DNA from: CAZKBP01 sp964551015
GTDB lineage: Bacteria; Bacteroidota; Bacteroidia; Cytophagales; Microscillaceae
Length of the DNA stretch: 64,000 nucleotides
Direction: 5' to 3'
Assembly (NCBI GenBank): GCA_964551015.1
Contig: CAZKBP010000003.1
Location: 1 to 64,000 of the forward strand
How positions within the stretch are numbered: position 1 is the stretch's first letter; the number at the start of each line of letters is the position of its first letter. This document shows, piece by piece, positions 45,213 through 54,035 of the stretch. Position numbers and translations under genes: made by a program. The notes under the pieces were generated by a model. It was not told the origin of the DNA. It saw only the letters and a list, made by a program, of their open reading frames with translations, and did no database searches.

Positions 45213-45728
45213 ATGGATAAAGAAGCAGGACTAAGAGAACCCCTCCGAAAAATTACCAATGGATTTTATATCCTCACCACACGCAAAGATCAAGAAGAAA
45301 TGAGTACGCGTGACAAAGACTACCTTGCCGCTGGAACCGTCAGTTGGGTAAGTCAAGTATCTTTCGAGCCGCCCATGGTGATGGTGGCCATTATGCAACA
45401 GACAGATTTGCACGAAACCGTGGAAAAAAGCCGAATCTTTGCCCTAAATATTCTTTCCAAAGCTCAGAAAGAAATGATTCCCGAGTTTGCTCGTGAAACT
45501 CAAATAGATCAGGCTCAAAAAACGCTCAACGGGCACGCCTACGAAAACAAAAAGACAGGTGCGCCTATTCTCAAAGAGGTTCCCGCTTATCTGGAGTGTG
45601 AAGTAACCGACCAAATCACTACGGGCGACCACGCTATCTACATTGGGAAAGTAGTACACCACGAAATCCGGAATGAAGACGCCGAACCACTCATGGAGTG
45701 GGAAACCGAATATCATTACGGCGGTTAA
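45213..45728 (+). CDS. Flavin reductase (FMN-binding, DIM6/NtaB family)
   Basis: A 171-residue single-domain split-barrel flavoprotein. The segments AAGTVSWVSQVSFEPPMVMV and HETVEKSRIFALNILSKAQ match the flavin reductase-like FMN-binding family. Members use NAD(P)H to reduce flavin for a partner oxygenase or act as stand-alone reductases. The substrate is not readable, and no oxygenase is adjacent. The ATG at 45213 is chosen over a TTG 18 bases upstream. A large hairpin follows the stop. Confidence 0.85.
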   Translation: MDKEAGLREPLRKITNGFYILTTRKDQEEMSTRDKDYLAAGTVSWVSQVSFEPPMVMVAIMQQTDLHETVEKSRIFALNILSKAQKEMIPEFARETQIDQAQKTLNGHAYENKKTGAPILKEVPAYLECEVTDQITTGDHAIYIGKVVHHEIRNEDAEPLMEWETEYHYGG

Positions 45729-45738
45729 ACCATCAAAG

Positions 45739-45779
45739 CCTTTCAGGTCCGCGCTTCTCCAGCCAAAAGACCTGAAAGG
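45739..45779. terminator. Hairpin between convergent genes
   Basis: A perfect 11-bp stem CCTTTCAGGTC (45739-45749) with GACCTGAAAGG (45769-45779), with a 19-base loop. No T-run follows, so termination is likely but not certain. Confidence 0.55.
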
Positions 45780-45790
45780 TTGGTTAATCA

Positions 45791-46426
45791 TTATCTCAAA
45801 ATCATCGATAATTCCTGACTATTCACCAGAATTCTCCCACCACCTACAAAATATTTTTCGTAATAAGCCTGATCTAAGTGATCAATCTTGACTCCCTCCG
45901 AAGTCGTGGCATGGACAAAGTAGCCCTTTTGTAAATAAACGCCCACATGACTGATGCGCTCCTGCTCAATTTGGAAAAATACCATATCTCCTTCCTGTAA
46001 ATCTGCTCTGGCAACGGGCTGGCAAGCATCGTACAGATCGTAAGCCGTTCGGGCAATCGGCAGGTCATACACTTGTCGATAAACTTGCTGTACAAAGCCA
46101 GAGCAATCCGTACCTGATTGACTACTCTCGGCGGAGGCATAAGGGGTATCTAACCAAGCCGATACCATGTCTAGTAGAGGTGGGTGGAAAGGTTCCGTTA
46201 GTTCTAGTCCTAGCTTCTCAGAATACTCCTCAAAATCAGAAGATTTTTTTACCTGAGAAGAAAGTGAAAAGACGGGCTGAGGCTTTTCTACCACGGGCTT
46301 TGCTTCTACTTGCTCTTCGCTTGGGATGGGGTGGGGGCTGTTTTTTTCTTTTTGAAAATAGGCCCAGGCGTACAATATTGTAAAGCAAACCAGCGCCGCG
46401 ATATGCTTGTGCATACTTTCTTTCAT
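45791..46426 (-). CDS. NlpC/P60 family peptidase, membrane-anchored
   Basis: A 211-residue protein with an N-terminal hydrophobic anchor or signal (~9-23), a Pro/Glu-rich linker and a C-terminal NlpC/P60 domain. Catalytic residues are Cys108 (GTDCSGFVQQVY), His160 (RISHVGVYL) and His172 (YFVHATTSEGV). It should cleave peptidoglycan cross-bridges or stem peptides in the periplasm. It differs from the SH3-type member at 7429, which has no signal peptide. It is the only gene in its unit and is convergent with the flavin reductase. Confidence 0.88.
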   Translation of the reverse strand: MKESMHKHIAALVCFTILYAWAYFQKEKNSPHPIPSEEQVEAKPVVEKPQPVFSLSSQVKKSSDFEEYSEKLGLELTEPFHPPLLDMVSAWLDTPYASAESSQSGTDCSGFVQQVYRQVYDLPIARTAYDLYDACQPVARADLQEGDMVFFQIEQERISHVGVYLQKGYFVHATTSEGVKIDHLDQAYYEKYFVGGGRILVNSQELSMILR

Positions 46427-46454
46427 AGTGCTATTGGTTTTGTTTGTGTGAAGA

Positions 46455-46631
46455 ATGTCACTATTTTATACTCCTAAGACGGAAAAAAGATGGGTTTTAC
46501 GGAGCTTATTTGAGAAAAATACTAACGAGGGGGTAGGGTTTAACTCGGTGTTAACAGCAGAGGCGTTGGGCGAAGAAAGCGGAGACAAACTGGCTCAGGA
46601 AATTTATAAATCCAGACAGGATGCTCCCTGA
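46455..46631 (+). CDS. Small candidate protein, 58 residues, possibly truncated
   Basis: ATG at 46455 to TGA at 46629-46631. The product has a mixed, protein-like composition ending LAQEIYKSRQDAP. Reading past the TGA in the same frame gives DIEL and then a second stop, so a one-base change at the TGA could have shortened it. The C-terminal pattern (aliphatic-A-x-E-I-x-x-S-R then REIEL-like) resembles small antitoxin-like proteins, but I cannot assign a family. It is convergent with the orphan gene at 46641. Expression is unproven. Confidence 0.35.
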   Translation: MSLFYTPKTEKRWVLRSLFEKNTNEGVGFNSVLTAEALGEESGDKLAQEIYKSRQDAP

Positions 46632-46640
46632 GATATTGAA

Positions 46641-47108
46641 TTATGAAATATATTTAATTTTTTCTTGATCTACCATCCAAATTAAATCATCCAAGCACGC
46701 AATTAAGGAGTAGCAAAGTAGCCCAGTGGAAGTTCTAAATTGTATGATTTCTTTATTAGTTAATTCGTAGGAAATTATGGTCTGTTCTTTACGTACTCCT
46801 TTAATGTCATCTAACAAGCTATTTTCAGCAATACCTTCCAGCTCTGTAATATTAACTTTTTTGGATACATTGGCAATTTTTGATATTACCCGATGAGTAC
46901 TTATGAGATACCAATTTTGATCATCCCCGTAGTAGCTCAGAATTGGTAATTCTTCTTCCATCAGATTATATAACTTATCCATACTAGGAATTAGATTGTC
47001 GAGGTTTTGGTATAATACCGTCCCATCCATCATAATTTCATCATTTGGCCAATACTTTCTCTTGATAGTCGTTACACATCTATGCTTAACGGTATGCGGT
47101 GTTTTCAT
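46641..47108 (-). CDS. AT-rich orphan protein, unknown function
   Basis: A 155-residue protein with no signal peptide, helix or motif I recognise. It is rich in Ile, Asn and Lys, and its DNA is visibly more AT-rich than the flanking genes, which suggests acquisition. The N-terminus is basic (KTPHTVKHRCVTTIKRKYWP); the middle has YYGDDQNWYLIST and the end CLDDLIWMVDQEKIKYIS. Such compositions are common among immunity or effector proteins, but nothing here proves it. It is flanked by intergenic regions of ~175 bp on the start side and by a tiny convergent frame on the other. Confidence 0.55.
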   Translation of the reverse strand: MKTPHTVKHRCVTTIKRKYWPNDEIMMDGTVLYQNLDNLIPSMDKLYNLMEEELPILSYYGDDQNWYLISTHRVISKIANVSKKVNITELEGIAENSLLDDIKGVRKEQTIISYELTNKEIIQFRTSTGLLCYSLIACLDDLIWMVDQEKIKYIS

Positions 47109-47283
47109 AATATCTTAGAAAATTGTTTGTGATGACACTTGTAATGGCCGCCACGTTCCCCCTGAAACTGGAACTTCGGGGCTATTAATTGAAAATTCTT
47201 AAATATTTTTATATTCAAGAAACACTCCTCTTTAAAAAATTGTATTAAATTTATATTTACGGAAGGAAAAATAGTAAGATAAA

Positions 47284-48567
47284 ATGGAAACCTACGCCAA
47301 AGCTTTAAGTTACGCCATTCCTGGTTTTATTCTCCTCATTATCATCGAGCACCTCGCCAGCCGACTGATGGGCAAGGAAATCAACCGAGGCTTTGACACC
47401 ATTTCTAGCCTCAGCTCGGGCATGACCAATACGCTCAAAAACTTGATGGGGCTTTCCGTGGTGATTCTTAGCTACGAGTGGATGGTCAGCCATTGGGCCT
47501 TGTTTGAAATCAAGTCTTCGGTGGCCTTGTATCTTCTGGCTTTTATCGGCTTGGATTTCGCGGGTTACTGGTCGCACCGCTTCAATCACGAGATCAATGT
47601 CTTTTGGAACCGCCACATTATCCACCATAGTAGTGAGGAGTTTAACCTTTCTTGTGCCCTACGTCAAAATATCTCGGCGGTGATCGGTATTTATTTTTTC
47701 ATGTACATCCCAATGGCCTTGATCGGGATTCCGGCTCAGGTCGTTGCTCTGGTGGCTCCCATCCACTTTTTTTCACAGTTTTGGTATCACACCCGTTTGA
47801 TCAATCGCATGGGCTGGCTGGAACATATCATCGTTACGCCCTCTCATCACCGGGTGCACCACGCCATTAATCCCGAGTACATTGATAAGAATTACTCAGA
47901 AATCTTCATTGTCTGGGACAAGTGGTTTGGTACTTTCCAAGAGGAAAAGCCTGATATCCCACCCGTGTACGGGGTCAAAAAGCCCGTGCGCACCTGGAAT
48001 CCTTTCTGGATTAATTTCATGCACCTCTGGATGATCGCGAGAGACGCTTGGTACACCCGAAGCTGGTGGGACAAAGTACGAGTCTGGTTCATGCCCACGG
48101 GCTGGCGACCCGAGGACGTGAAAAAACGCTTCCCCGTAGAAATTACGGAAGCAAGTGAAGTCTACACCCGAGAAAAATACGCCACCGAGGCTACGCCGCT
48201 TTTCCTGGGCTGGTCTTGGTTTCAATTGGTGCTGGCCAACGTGCTGATGTTTTACATGCTCGTGAACTTCGCGGAGTTTGCTTTTATTGACATTTTTCTT
48301 TATGCGGCTTTTTTGATGGTCTATGTCTTCGCCTACACCTCGGCCATGGACAAGCAACCTTGGGCTTGGGTAGCCGAACTTTGTAAAATGATCGCCGGAT
48401 TTGCCTTGATTTATAAACTAGACGGCTGGTATGGTTTAGATCAATTCCTGCCCGGAGCCACTTGGGCAATGGCCGTGTATTTGGCCTTTTCCTTTGGGGC
48501 TTCGCTTTATTTTACCTTTGGAGAAAAGAATAAATCCGAGCAAGAAGAGGTTCTATTGTCTGCTTAA
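47284..48567 (+). CDS. Sterol desaturase/AGMO-like fatty-acid hydroxylase family protein
   Basis: A 427-residue integral membrane di-iron protein. The histidine boxes are HRFNHE, HIIHHSSEEFN and HHRVHHAIN, with another His in FFSQFWYHTRLI, as in the sterol desaturase/fatty-acid hydroxylase superfamily. Length and the ~130-residue C-terminal membrane extension fit the alkylglycerol-monooxygenase-like (TMEM195) branch. It probably hydroxylates or cleaves a lipid in the membrane. The real substrate is unknown. It is a single gene, convergent with ppk1. Confidence 0.88.
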   Translation: METYAKALSYAIPGFILLIIIEHLASRLMGKEINRGFDTISSLSSGMTNTLKNLMGLSVVILSYEWMVSHWALFEIKSSVALYLLAFIGLDFAGYWSHRFNHEINVFWNRHIIHHSSEEFNLSCALRQNISAVIGIYFFMYIPMALIGIPAQVVALVAPIHFFSQFWYHTRLINRMGWLEHIIVTPSHHRVHHAINPEYIDKNYSEIFIVWDKWFGTFQEEKPDIPPVYGVKKPVRTWNPFWINFMHLWMIARDAWYTRSWWDKVRVWFMPTGWRPEDVKKRFPVEITEASEVYTREKYATEATPLFLGWSWFQLVLANVLMFYMLVNFAEFAFIDIFLYAAFLMVYVFAYTSAMDKQPWAWVAELCKMIAGFALIYKLDGWYGLDQFLPGATWAMAVYLAFSFGASLYFTFGEKNKSEQEEVLLSA

Positions 48568-48689
48568 TCTTTGAGTAGGGTAGCGAGGGCTTCTTTGTCC
48601 GCTCATCATTTACGAAAAGTAGCAAATGATTTCGCGAGATAAAGATGACCTGAACTTACAAGGACTGCTCTTTTTGAGGATGCTTCACG

Positions 48690-50747
48690 TCAAGCTTGTT
48701 TTTCTTTCACGAATTGATAAGTATCCACTTGTGCCTGTATCTTTTCTGCATTTTCTTGACTGATGGGATGGTTCCGATGCTCCTCATCTAGTAAGCAACC
48801 CTTGGTATTATCCAAAAGCTGAAGTTGAACAATCCTGAGGATTTCCTGTCTTGCTTGTTCGTCATAGATGGGAAAGACCACTTCTACTCGATGATAAAGG
48901 TTGCGTCGCATCCAATCGGCAGATCCCATGAAAATATCGGGCTTACCTTCGTGGTGGAAAATAAAAACACGGGCGTGTTCGAGAAAACGATCCACGATCC
49001 GTACAATTTTAATATTTTCACTCATGCCTTCCACGCCAGGGATAAGACAGCAGATACCTCGAACAATCAGATCAATTTGCACCCCTGCACGGTTGGCCTC
49101 ATAGAGCTTATCAATCATCACAGGGTCTTCCAAGTTATTCAGTTTGATGATAATGTGCCCAGTTTTGCCTGCCTTGGCGAGCTTGATCTCACGGTCAATC
49201 AACTCCATGAAGCGAGGAAGAATATTAAATTGAGAAACGAGTAAATGCTTAAGGTTGGGTTCGGTTTTGCGTTTGTTGAGGTATTTGAAAACCTGATTTA
49301 GCTCATCGGTCAGTTCAGGATTGGCAGTCAATAGACCGTGATCCGCATAAATTTTGGCGGTGCTTTCATTAAAATTACCTGTACCGAAGAAAGCAAACTC
49401 TTGTCTTTTGCCTGATTCTTTGCGAATGACCAGTGCTACTTTCGCGTGGACTTTCAAGCCCGGGATACTGTAAATAATCTTAATACCTGCTTTCTCCATG
49501 GCTGCTGCCCAGCGCAAATTATTGGCCTCGTCAAAACGCGCTTTTACTTCCACGAAAACAGTTACTTTTTTGCCATTGCGGACGGCACTGATCAAAGCAT
49601 TGGCAATAAACGAACTAGCCGCGATCCGATACACGGTTAGCTTAATTTCAGAGACAAAAGGATCAATCGCTGCTTCATTGAAAAAACGCAGCACATAGTC
49701 ATAGGAGTTGTAAGGGAAATGTAGGATATAATCTTGGTCTTTGATCGCCTCAAAGAGCGTATCGTGTTCTTCTAATTGCTTATGAGGAAGAGCAGGTAGT
49801 GGCTCATTCTCCAACAAGGGTTCCATGGGGTTGGGTAGTTTGGAGAGGTTATCCAGATTATGATAAGCACCCCCCAGCACCATATCTGCCTGATCTAATT
49901 GCAGCTCTTTGGTAATAAAATCCAGTGTATCCTGAGGCATGCGTGCATCATACAAAAAGCGTGAAGGCACGCCCAAGTTTCTAGAGTCCAGTCTTTCTTT
50001 GATTTTGTCAACTAAATCACCGGTGTATTCATCATCAATATGCAAATCAGAATCCCGATTGAGTTTGATACTATGACACTCCATTATCTCGTAGCCCGGG
50101 AAGATCATTTCGAGATTGCAACGAATCACGTCATCTAAGAAGATATAATAGTAGAAATTATTGTGTTTGGGCAAAGCGTAGAAGCGGGGCAGATGATTGG
50201 AGGGAATATTGAGTAAAGCATACTGAAAAGCTAACTCGGGTTCTTGTTTTCGTTTGAGCTTGATGACAAAATAGAGGGAGCGATTCTCGAGAAAAGGTGT
50301 TTTGGATTTTTCTGAGAAGATAATGGGCTGAAGATAGGTAAGCACTTTGGTGCGGAAGTAGTGTCGCGTGGCCGCTTGGTGAACATCTAGAATTTCTGCA
50401 TTATTGTAGAGTATAATCCCATTTTCTGCCAAAGCAGGTAGAATATGATCACGATAGATGGAGCCAAACTCTTCCTGTTGTGCTTTGACCGTTTCTAAGA
50501 TTTTAGCCAAGAGCATCTTTGAGGAGAGGCGATGGTCTCGACTGTACCTTTCCTCGCCTAGTTTGATGGCTCCTCTCAGCGCGGCTACCCTTACCCTAAA
50601 GAATTCATCGAGATTAGAGGAGAAAATGGCCAAGAAATTGACCCTTTCATAGAGTGGTACGGTAATATCTTTAGCTTCTAGCAAGACTCGGTAGTTAAAA
50701 GATAACCAACTTAGGTCGCGATCGTAGTACAGGTTTTCAGTGTCCAT
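48690..50747 (-). CDS. ppk1: Polyphosphate kinase 1
   Basis: A 685-residue PPK1 that reversibly makes inorganic polyphosphate from ATP. The N-terminal domain begins YYDRDLSWLSFNYRVLLEA. The two phospholipase-D-like catalytic halves are visible as KVHAKVALVIRKE (autophosphorylated His) with FFGTGNFNESTAKIYADHGL, and FIFHHEGKPDIFMGSADWM with RNLYHRVEVVFPI. Length and order match the family. It is a lone gene; no exopolyphosphatase or phosphate regulator is adjacent. A CAAATTTA at 50853-50860 (TAnnTTTG on the minus strand) may be its -7 element. Confidence 0.96.
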   Translation of the reverse strand: MDTENLYYDRDLSWLSFNYRVLLEAKDITVPLYERVNFLAIFSSNLDEFFRVRVAALRGAIKLGEERYSRDHRLSSKMLLAKILETVKAQQEEFGSIYRDHILPALAENGIILYNNAEILDVHQAATRHYFRTKVLTYLQPIIFSEKSKTPFLENRSLYFVIKLKRKQEPELAFQYALLNIPSNHLPRFYALPKHNNFYYYIFLDDVIRCNLEMIFPGYEIMECHSIKLNRDSDLHIDDEYTGDLVDKIKERLDSRNLGVPSRFLYDARMPQDTLDFITKELQLDQADMVLGGAYHNLDNLSKLPNPMEPLLENEPLPALPHKQLEEHDTLFEAIKDQDYILHFPYNSYDYVLRFFNEAAIDPFVSEIKLTVYRIAASSFIANALISAVRNGKKVTVFVEVKARFDEANNLRWAAAMEKAGIKIIYSIPGLKVHAKVALVIRKESGKRQEFAFFGTGNFNESTAKIYADHGLLTANPELTDELNQVFKYLNKRKTEPNLKHLLVSQFNILPRFMELIDREIKLAKAGKTGHIIIKLNNLEDPVMIDKLYEANRAGVQIDLIVRGICCLIPGVEGMSENIKIVRIVDRFLEHARVFIFHHEGKPDIFMGSADWMRRNLYHRVEVVFPIYDEQARQEILRIVQLQLLDNTKGCLLDEEHRNHPISQENAEKIQAQVDTYQFVKEKQA

Positions 50748-51224
50748 AAAGCAAAAAAAAGTATTGATTCTTTAATTTATAAAGCTTTTATCATTTCTCC
50801 ATTATTGGGCGTCATTTCAATAATAAAAAAGTTTTGCCTGGCATTGCTTAAACAAATTTAATTCTTGGCCTACTGGCTATCCAAGTATAGCTAATCGCTA
50901 TTTGCTTATTACATAATTGTAAGATTGCCAGCCGATGAAAGACTTGAAAAAAAATCAAATGCCTTATCAACGGAACCTTAGTTTTGCCTTTTCGTCAAAC
51001 TGCATAAATTTATAGATTAGCGAGGAATAAATATAGTTTAGAAAATATCTCCTATGCCAAATTTTCCGTATACGTAGTTAAATAGGTTAATGATCTTTGG
51101 CCTTGTAAGATTCTTTTCCATTCTTCATCTCTTTTTTTCTCAAATTCTCTCTCCAGTTATTTCATTTACTCCATCTCATCGGTTAAGTCAAAACGTCAAC
51201 TTAAATAACCGAATACGGAATTAA
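50748..51224. other. 477-bp intergenic region
   Basis: This AT-rich region between divergent ppk1 and a DUF4328 gene has no coding frame. I see a minus-strand TAAATTTG-type -7 (50853-50860), a small ATAGC/GCTAT hairpin (50887-50901) and a plus-strand TAGTTTTG (50979-50986) without a good -33. Nothing else is recognisable. Confidence 0.4.
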
Positions 51225-51905
51225 ATGAAGCAAATAGTAAACAATGAAATGTGGGCTCGCTATACACTGTTCGTTTTCTATTTGATCAGCTTGATACTTC
51301 CCTTGTCTATTATTTTTAATTATTTGGAGTATCAATTATTAGAAGATATAGCGCAGGGATTTTTCCCTGACGAGCAAACGCTGAAAGCATACCGGCAGAG
51401 AAACTTTTGGGTAGGGTTACTCAAAGCAGTTTTTTACCTAGCTTCGGCTGTCTTTTTTTTAATTTGGTTTTATCGAACTTATCGCAATACCTATTATCGT
51501 ACAGGCTATCTCAAAAAGGCTCCTCATTGGGCCTGGGCTAGTTTTTTTATCCCGATCTTGAATTGCTATCTGCCTTATCAACTTATGAAAGAAGTATGGG
51601 TAGAATCTCAGAAAATGCTTTTGCCTGAGGAAGATCGGCGTGAAGCCCACCGTCGGATTTCGTACGCTTTGGTACAAGCTTGGTGGATTTTGTTCTTACT
51701 AAGTTACCTGATTATTCTCTTGACAGAATGGCTCAGTTGGGGGGCATATCGCTTAGAAGAGAAGTTGAACGTAGTTTTTTTGATGCTAACCACCGATTTT
51801 CTAGAAATTCCGGCGGTAGTCGTGACCATTTGGCTGGTGCGTCAAACGGCTGACTTTGATAAAGAGTTGCGAGAAAAGAGAGCGCGTGTGAGCCTGGATA
51901 GCTAA
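51225..51905 (+). CDS. DUF4328 membrane protein
   Basis: A 226-residue protein with about four helices and the DUF4328 core. The features are FLIWFYRTYRNTYYRTGYLKK (WxYRxYxN), then PHWAWASFFIPILNCYLPYQ and LMKEVWVESQK. The function is unknown; the family is widespread in membranes of Gram-positive and Bacteroidota cells. The C-terminus is basic (KELREKRARVSLDS). It sits 66 bases before the transporter gene start and may share its transcript. Confidence 0.78.
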   Translation: MKQIVNNEMWARYTLFVFYLISLILPLSIIFNYLEYQLLEDIAQGFFPDEQTLKAYRQRNFWVGLLKAVFYLASAVFFLIWFYRTYRNTYYRTGYLKKAPHWAWASFFIPILNCYLPYQLMKEVWVESQKMLLPEEDRREAHRRISYALVQAWWILFLLSYLIILLTEWLSWGAYRLEEKLNVVFLMLTTDFLEIPAVVVTIWLVRQTADFDKELREKRARVSLDS

Positions 51906-51971
51906 GGCAATCCATTTTTTTGAATCGGATAAATTGCCTAGTTTTGCGCCTTGCTCACACCTGCTTTTGCC

Positions 51972-52865
51972 ATGCCTTTATTACTTCGAGTACACGCTGG
52001 GCTTTTTTTGGTTACGCTGATTTATTCTACCAATTTCGTGATTGCCAAGTTTATCACGCCCGCATATATTCTCCCTTTTGGAATTATCCTGATGCGTGTT
52101 TTCGGATCAGCCGCTTTATTTACATTTTTACACGCCCTCACGGTCAGAGAGAAGGTCAAAGATCCACGTGATTACTGGGCCTTTGCCTATTGTGCTATTT
52201 TTGGTGTAGTCCTGAATCAGTTGCTATTTTTTAAAGGCTTGTCGATTACCAACGCCATTAATATTTCCATTATCATGACCAGTAGCCCGATCTTGGTACT
52301 GATCGTCTCCAGTCTGGTACTCAAAGAAAAGATCACAGTTCTAAAAATGCTGGGCATCGCGCTGGGCTTGACCGGAGCTATCTTGCTTATTGGTGGAAGA
52401 GGACTTTCGTTTAGTAGCGAAACGGTGGTGGGAGACTTATTGATTCTAGGTAATGCCACTTCTTATGGAATCTACTTGGTCATGGTCAAGCCCTTGATGC
52501 GTAAGTATGAATCACTCACGGTGGTGAAGTGGATTTTCCTGTTTGGCTGTATTGGCGTATTCCCTTTTGGGATAGGAGAGTTTATGATCATAGATTGGGA
52601 AGCTTTACCTGCTTACGCGATTTGGATTTTGGTTTTTATCGTGGTGGGCGTAACCTTTATGGCCTACCTGATTAATGCCTGGGGTTTGCGCTATGTGAAC
52701 GCGAGTGTGGTGGCCTTTTATATCTACTTACAACCCGTGCTAACGAGTATGATTGCGATTAGTCTAGGTCAAGATCAATTGACGCTGAGTAAGGTAATCT
52801 ATTCCTGTCTGATTCTTCTGGGAGTTTATTTGGTAAGTAAGCCACGAAAGCAGCCTGCCGTATAA
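51972..52865 (+). CDS. EamA/DMT-family transporter
   Basis: A 297-residue protein with ten helices in two EamA repeats. The second half of each repeat has the family pattern (ITNAINISIIMTSSPILVLIV; RYVNASVVAFYIYLQPVLTS). It likely exports small metabolites or amino acids. I place the start at the ATG at 51972; the TTG 21 bases upstream is near a TAGTTTTG promoter-like box at 51939-51946. The substrate is unknown. Confidence 0.9.
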   Translation: MPLLLRVHAGLFLVTLIYSTNFVIAKFITPAYILPFGIILMRVFGSAALFTFLHALTVREKVKDPRDYWAFAYCAIFGVVLNQLLFFKGLSITNAINISIIMTSSPILVLIVSSLVLKEKITVLKMLGIALGLTGAILLIGGRGLSFSSETVVGDLLILGNATSYGIYLVMVKPLMRKYESLTVVKWIFLFGCIGVFPFGIGEFMIIDWEALPAYAIWILVFIVVGVTFMAYLINAWGLRYVNASVVAFYIYLQPVLTSMIAISLGQDQLTLSKVIYSCLILLGVYLVSKPRKQPAV

Positions 52866-52912
52866 AAGGATTTTTTCCAAAAAAAAGAAAAGTAGCCCTG
52901 GTTCATAGCAAT

Positions 52913-53371
52913 TTAAGGTGAATCGGGCTGATAAGGAATGTACACGAGTTCATAGCCGTGGGATTGATCGGTCATTTCTAGTTGATTTTCTTCCATAGAA
53001 GTAATCAAGAAAGCCGTTGTGTCTGGATGGTTTTCGGTTTTGATCTTGAGCATCTGCTCGGAAGCATCGTAGCGCCAAGTTCCTCTGCGAATGACTATAA
53101 AATCGCGATAAAGCTGATAGATTCCATCCTCGGCGTATTCTAGATAATTGCCTTTATTTTGTTTAGGATAGACCAGCGTTCCATCCCTGGCTTTGAAAAC
53201 CGTGCTCCATGTTCCAACAAAAGGCTTTTCTTCTTCGCTGATCTCTCGCTTGGGAAGAGGAGGCGTTTTGGACTTGGCATCTTGATCTTCTGAATTTTGT
53301 GAAGGAGAACATTGCCAGATGAAGCTGATTATCAGGCCGTAGAGTAAAGTTTGAAAAGTTTTTTCAAGCAT
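52913..53371 (-). CDS. Small putative lipoprotein, lipocalin-like
   Basis: A 152-residue protein: signal with lipobox at about Cys21 (SFIWQCSPS), then a Lys/Pro/Glu-rich linker and a ~95-residue beta-rich domain (FVGTWSTVFKARDG, IVIRRGTWRYDASEQMLKIKT, LEMTDQSHGYELVYIPY). The GxW and repeated strands resemble lipocalin-like DUFs of Bacteroidota envelope proteins. The family is not firmly assigned. It is convergent with the transporter and divergent from the next gene. Confidence 0.65.
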   Translation of the reverse strand: MLEKTFQTLLYGLIISFIWQCSPSQNSEDQDAKSKTPPLPKREISEEEKPFVGTWSTVFKARDGTLVYPKQNKGNYLEYAEDGIYQLYRDFIVIRRGTWRYDASEQMLKIKTENHPDTTAFLITSMEENQLEMTDQSHGYELVYIPYQPDSP

Positions 53372-53505
53372 ATCCTGTGAGTTTTACCATATAAGAAATC
53401 TACACAAGCCAAGATAAATAAAATAAAACGCAATTTTGGGAAGATTGGCGATCTTCAAATTTATTCCCTACTTTAAAGCTAAAGCATTCAAAATTTATTT
53501 TTCCT

Positions 53506-53949
53506 ATGTCCTCAGACCAATTAGATCAAAAACTCTTCGGCCTCCTCGAGAGTGGTGAATGGGTCAATATGCAACTGGCTAGTCAACTGATTCAGGGAAT
53601 GGGCTATCGCCCCCACCATCTCCGCAAGATGATCGAGGGGGTTACTTATGCCTATCTATCGGAGTTTTTACCCGATTTTGATTATCATCGCTTTGGTTGT
53701 TCTATTCTGGATCGGATGACCTTCGAGCTGGTGTTCAAAAAACTCAATGAGTATCTACCCGTTAGCTATTTGCAAGTAGAAGTTTGCTCTGATTATCTAA
53801 AATTAACGGCCTACGTGCAACCCCAGCTACCTACGAACGCTCTTTGGGTAGAAGTCTCGATGGAGGGCCTGACCGATCGGCTTTTTTATACCATCCGAGC
53901 CAAATTTGACATTGGCCAAAATCCTAAAGGTGATCGCAAACTTGCATAA
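53506..53949 (+). CDS. Unrecognised cytoplasmic protein
   Basis: A 147-residue soluble protein with an N-terminal helix-rich part (DQLDQKLFGLLESGEWVNMQLASQLIQGMGY) and a mixed C-terminal part with regularly placed strands. No signal, membrane segment or known motif is visible. The codon use and GC resemble the neighbours, so it is resident. It lies 86 bases before the Sel1 protein gene. I cannot assign a function. Confidence 0.6.
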   Translation: MSSDQLDQKLFGLLESGEWVNMQLASQLIQGMGYRPHHLRKMIEGVTYAYLSEFLPDFDYHRFGCSILDRMTFELVFKKLNEYLPVSYLQVEVCSDYLKLTAYVQPQLPTNALWVEVSMEGLTDRLFYTIRAKFDIGQNPKGDRKLA

Positions 53950-54035
53950 AGCTTCTGAAATGCAGAATTTTGCTGGCATATTACTCTGAGAGCGAATTAC
54001 CCAAAACTATAAACAAATAACCATAAATATTAATC

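Noticed and set aside
46427..47283. A possible toxin-antitoxin or defence pair around the small frame and the AT-rich orphan
   Set aside because: The two are convergent rather than in one operon, and neither shows a known toxin, nuclease or antitoxin fold.
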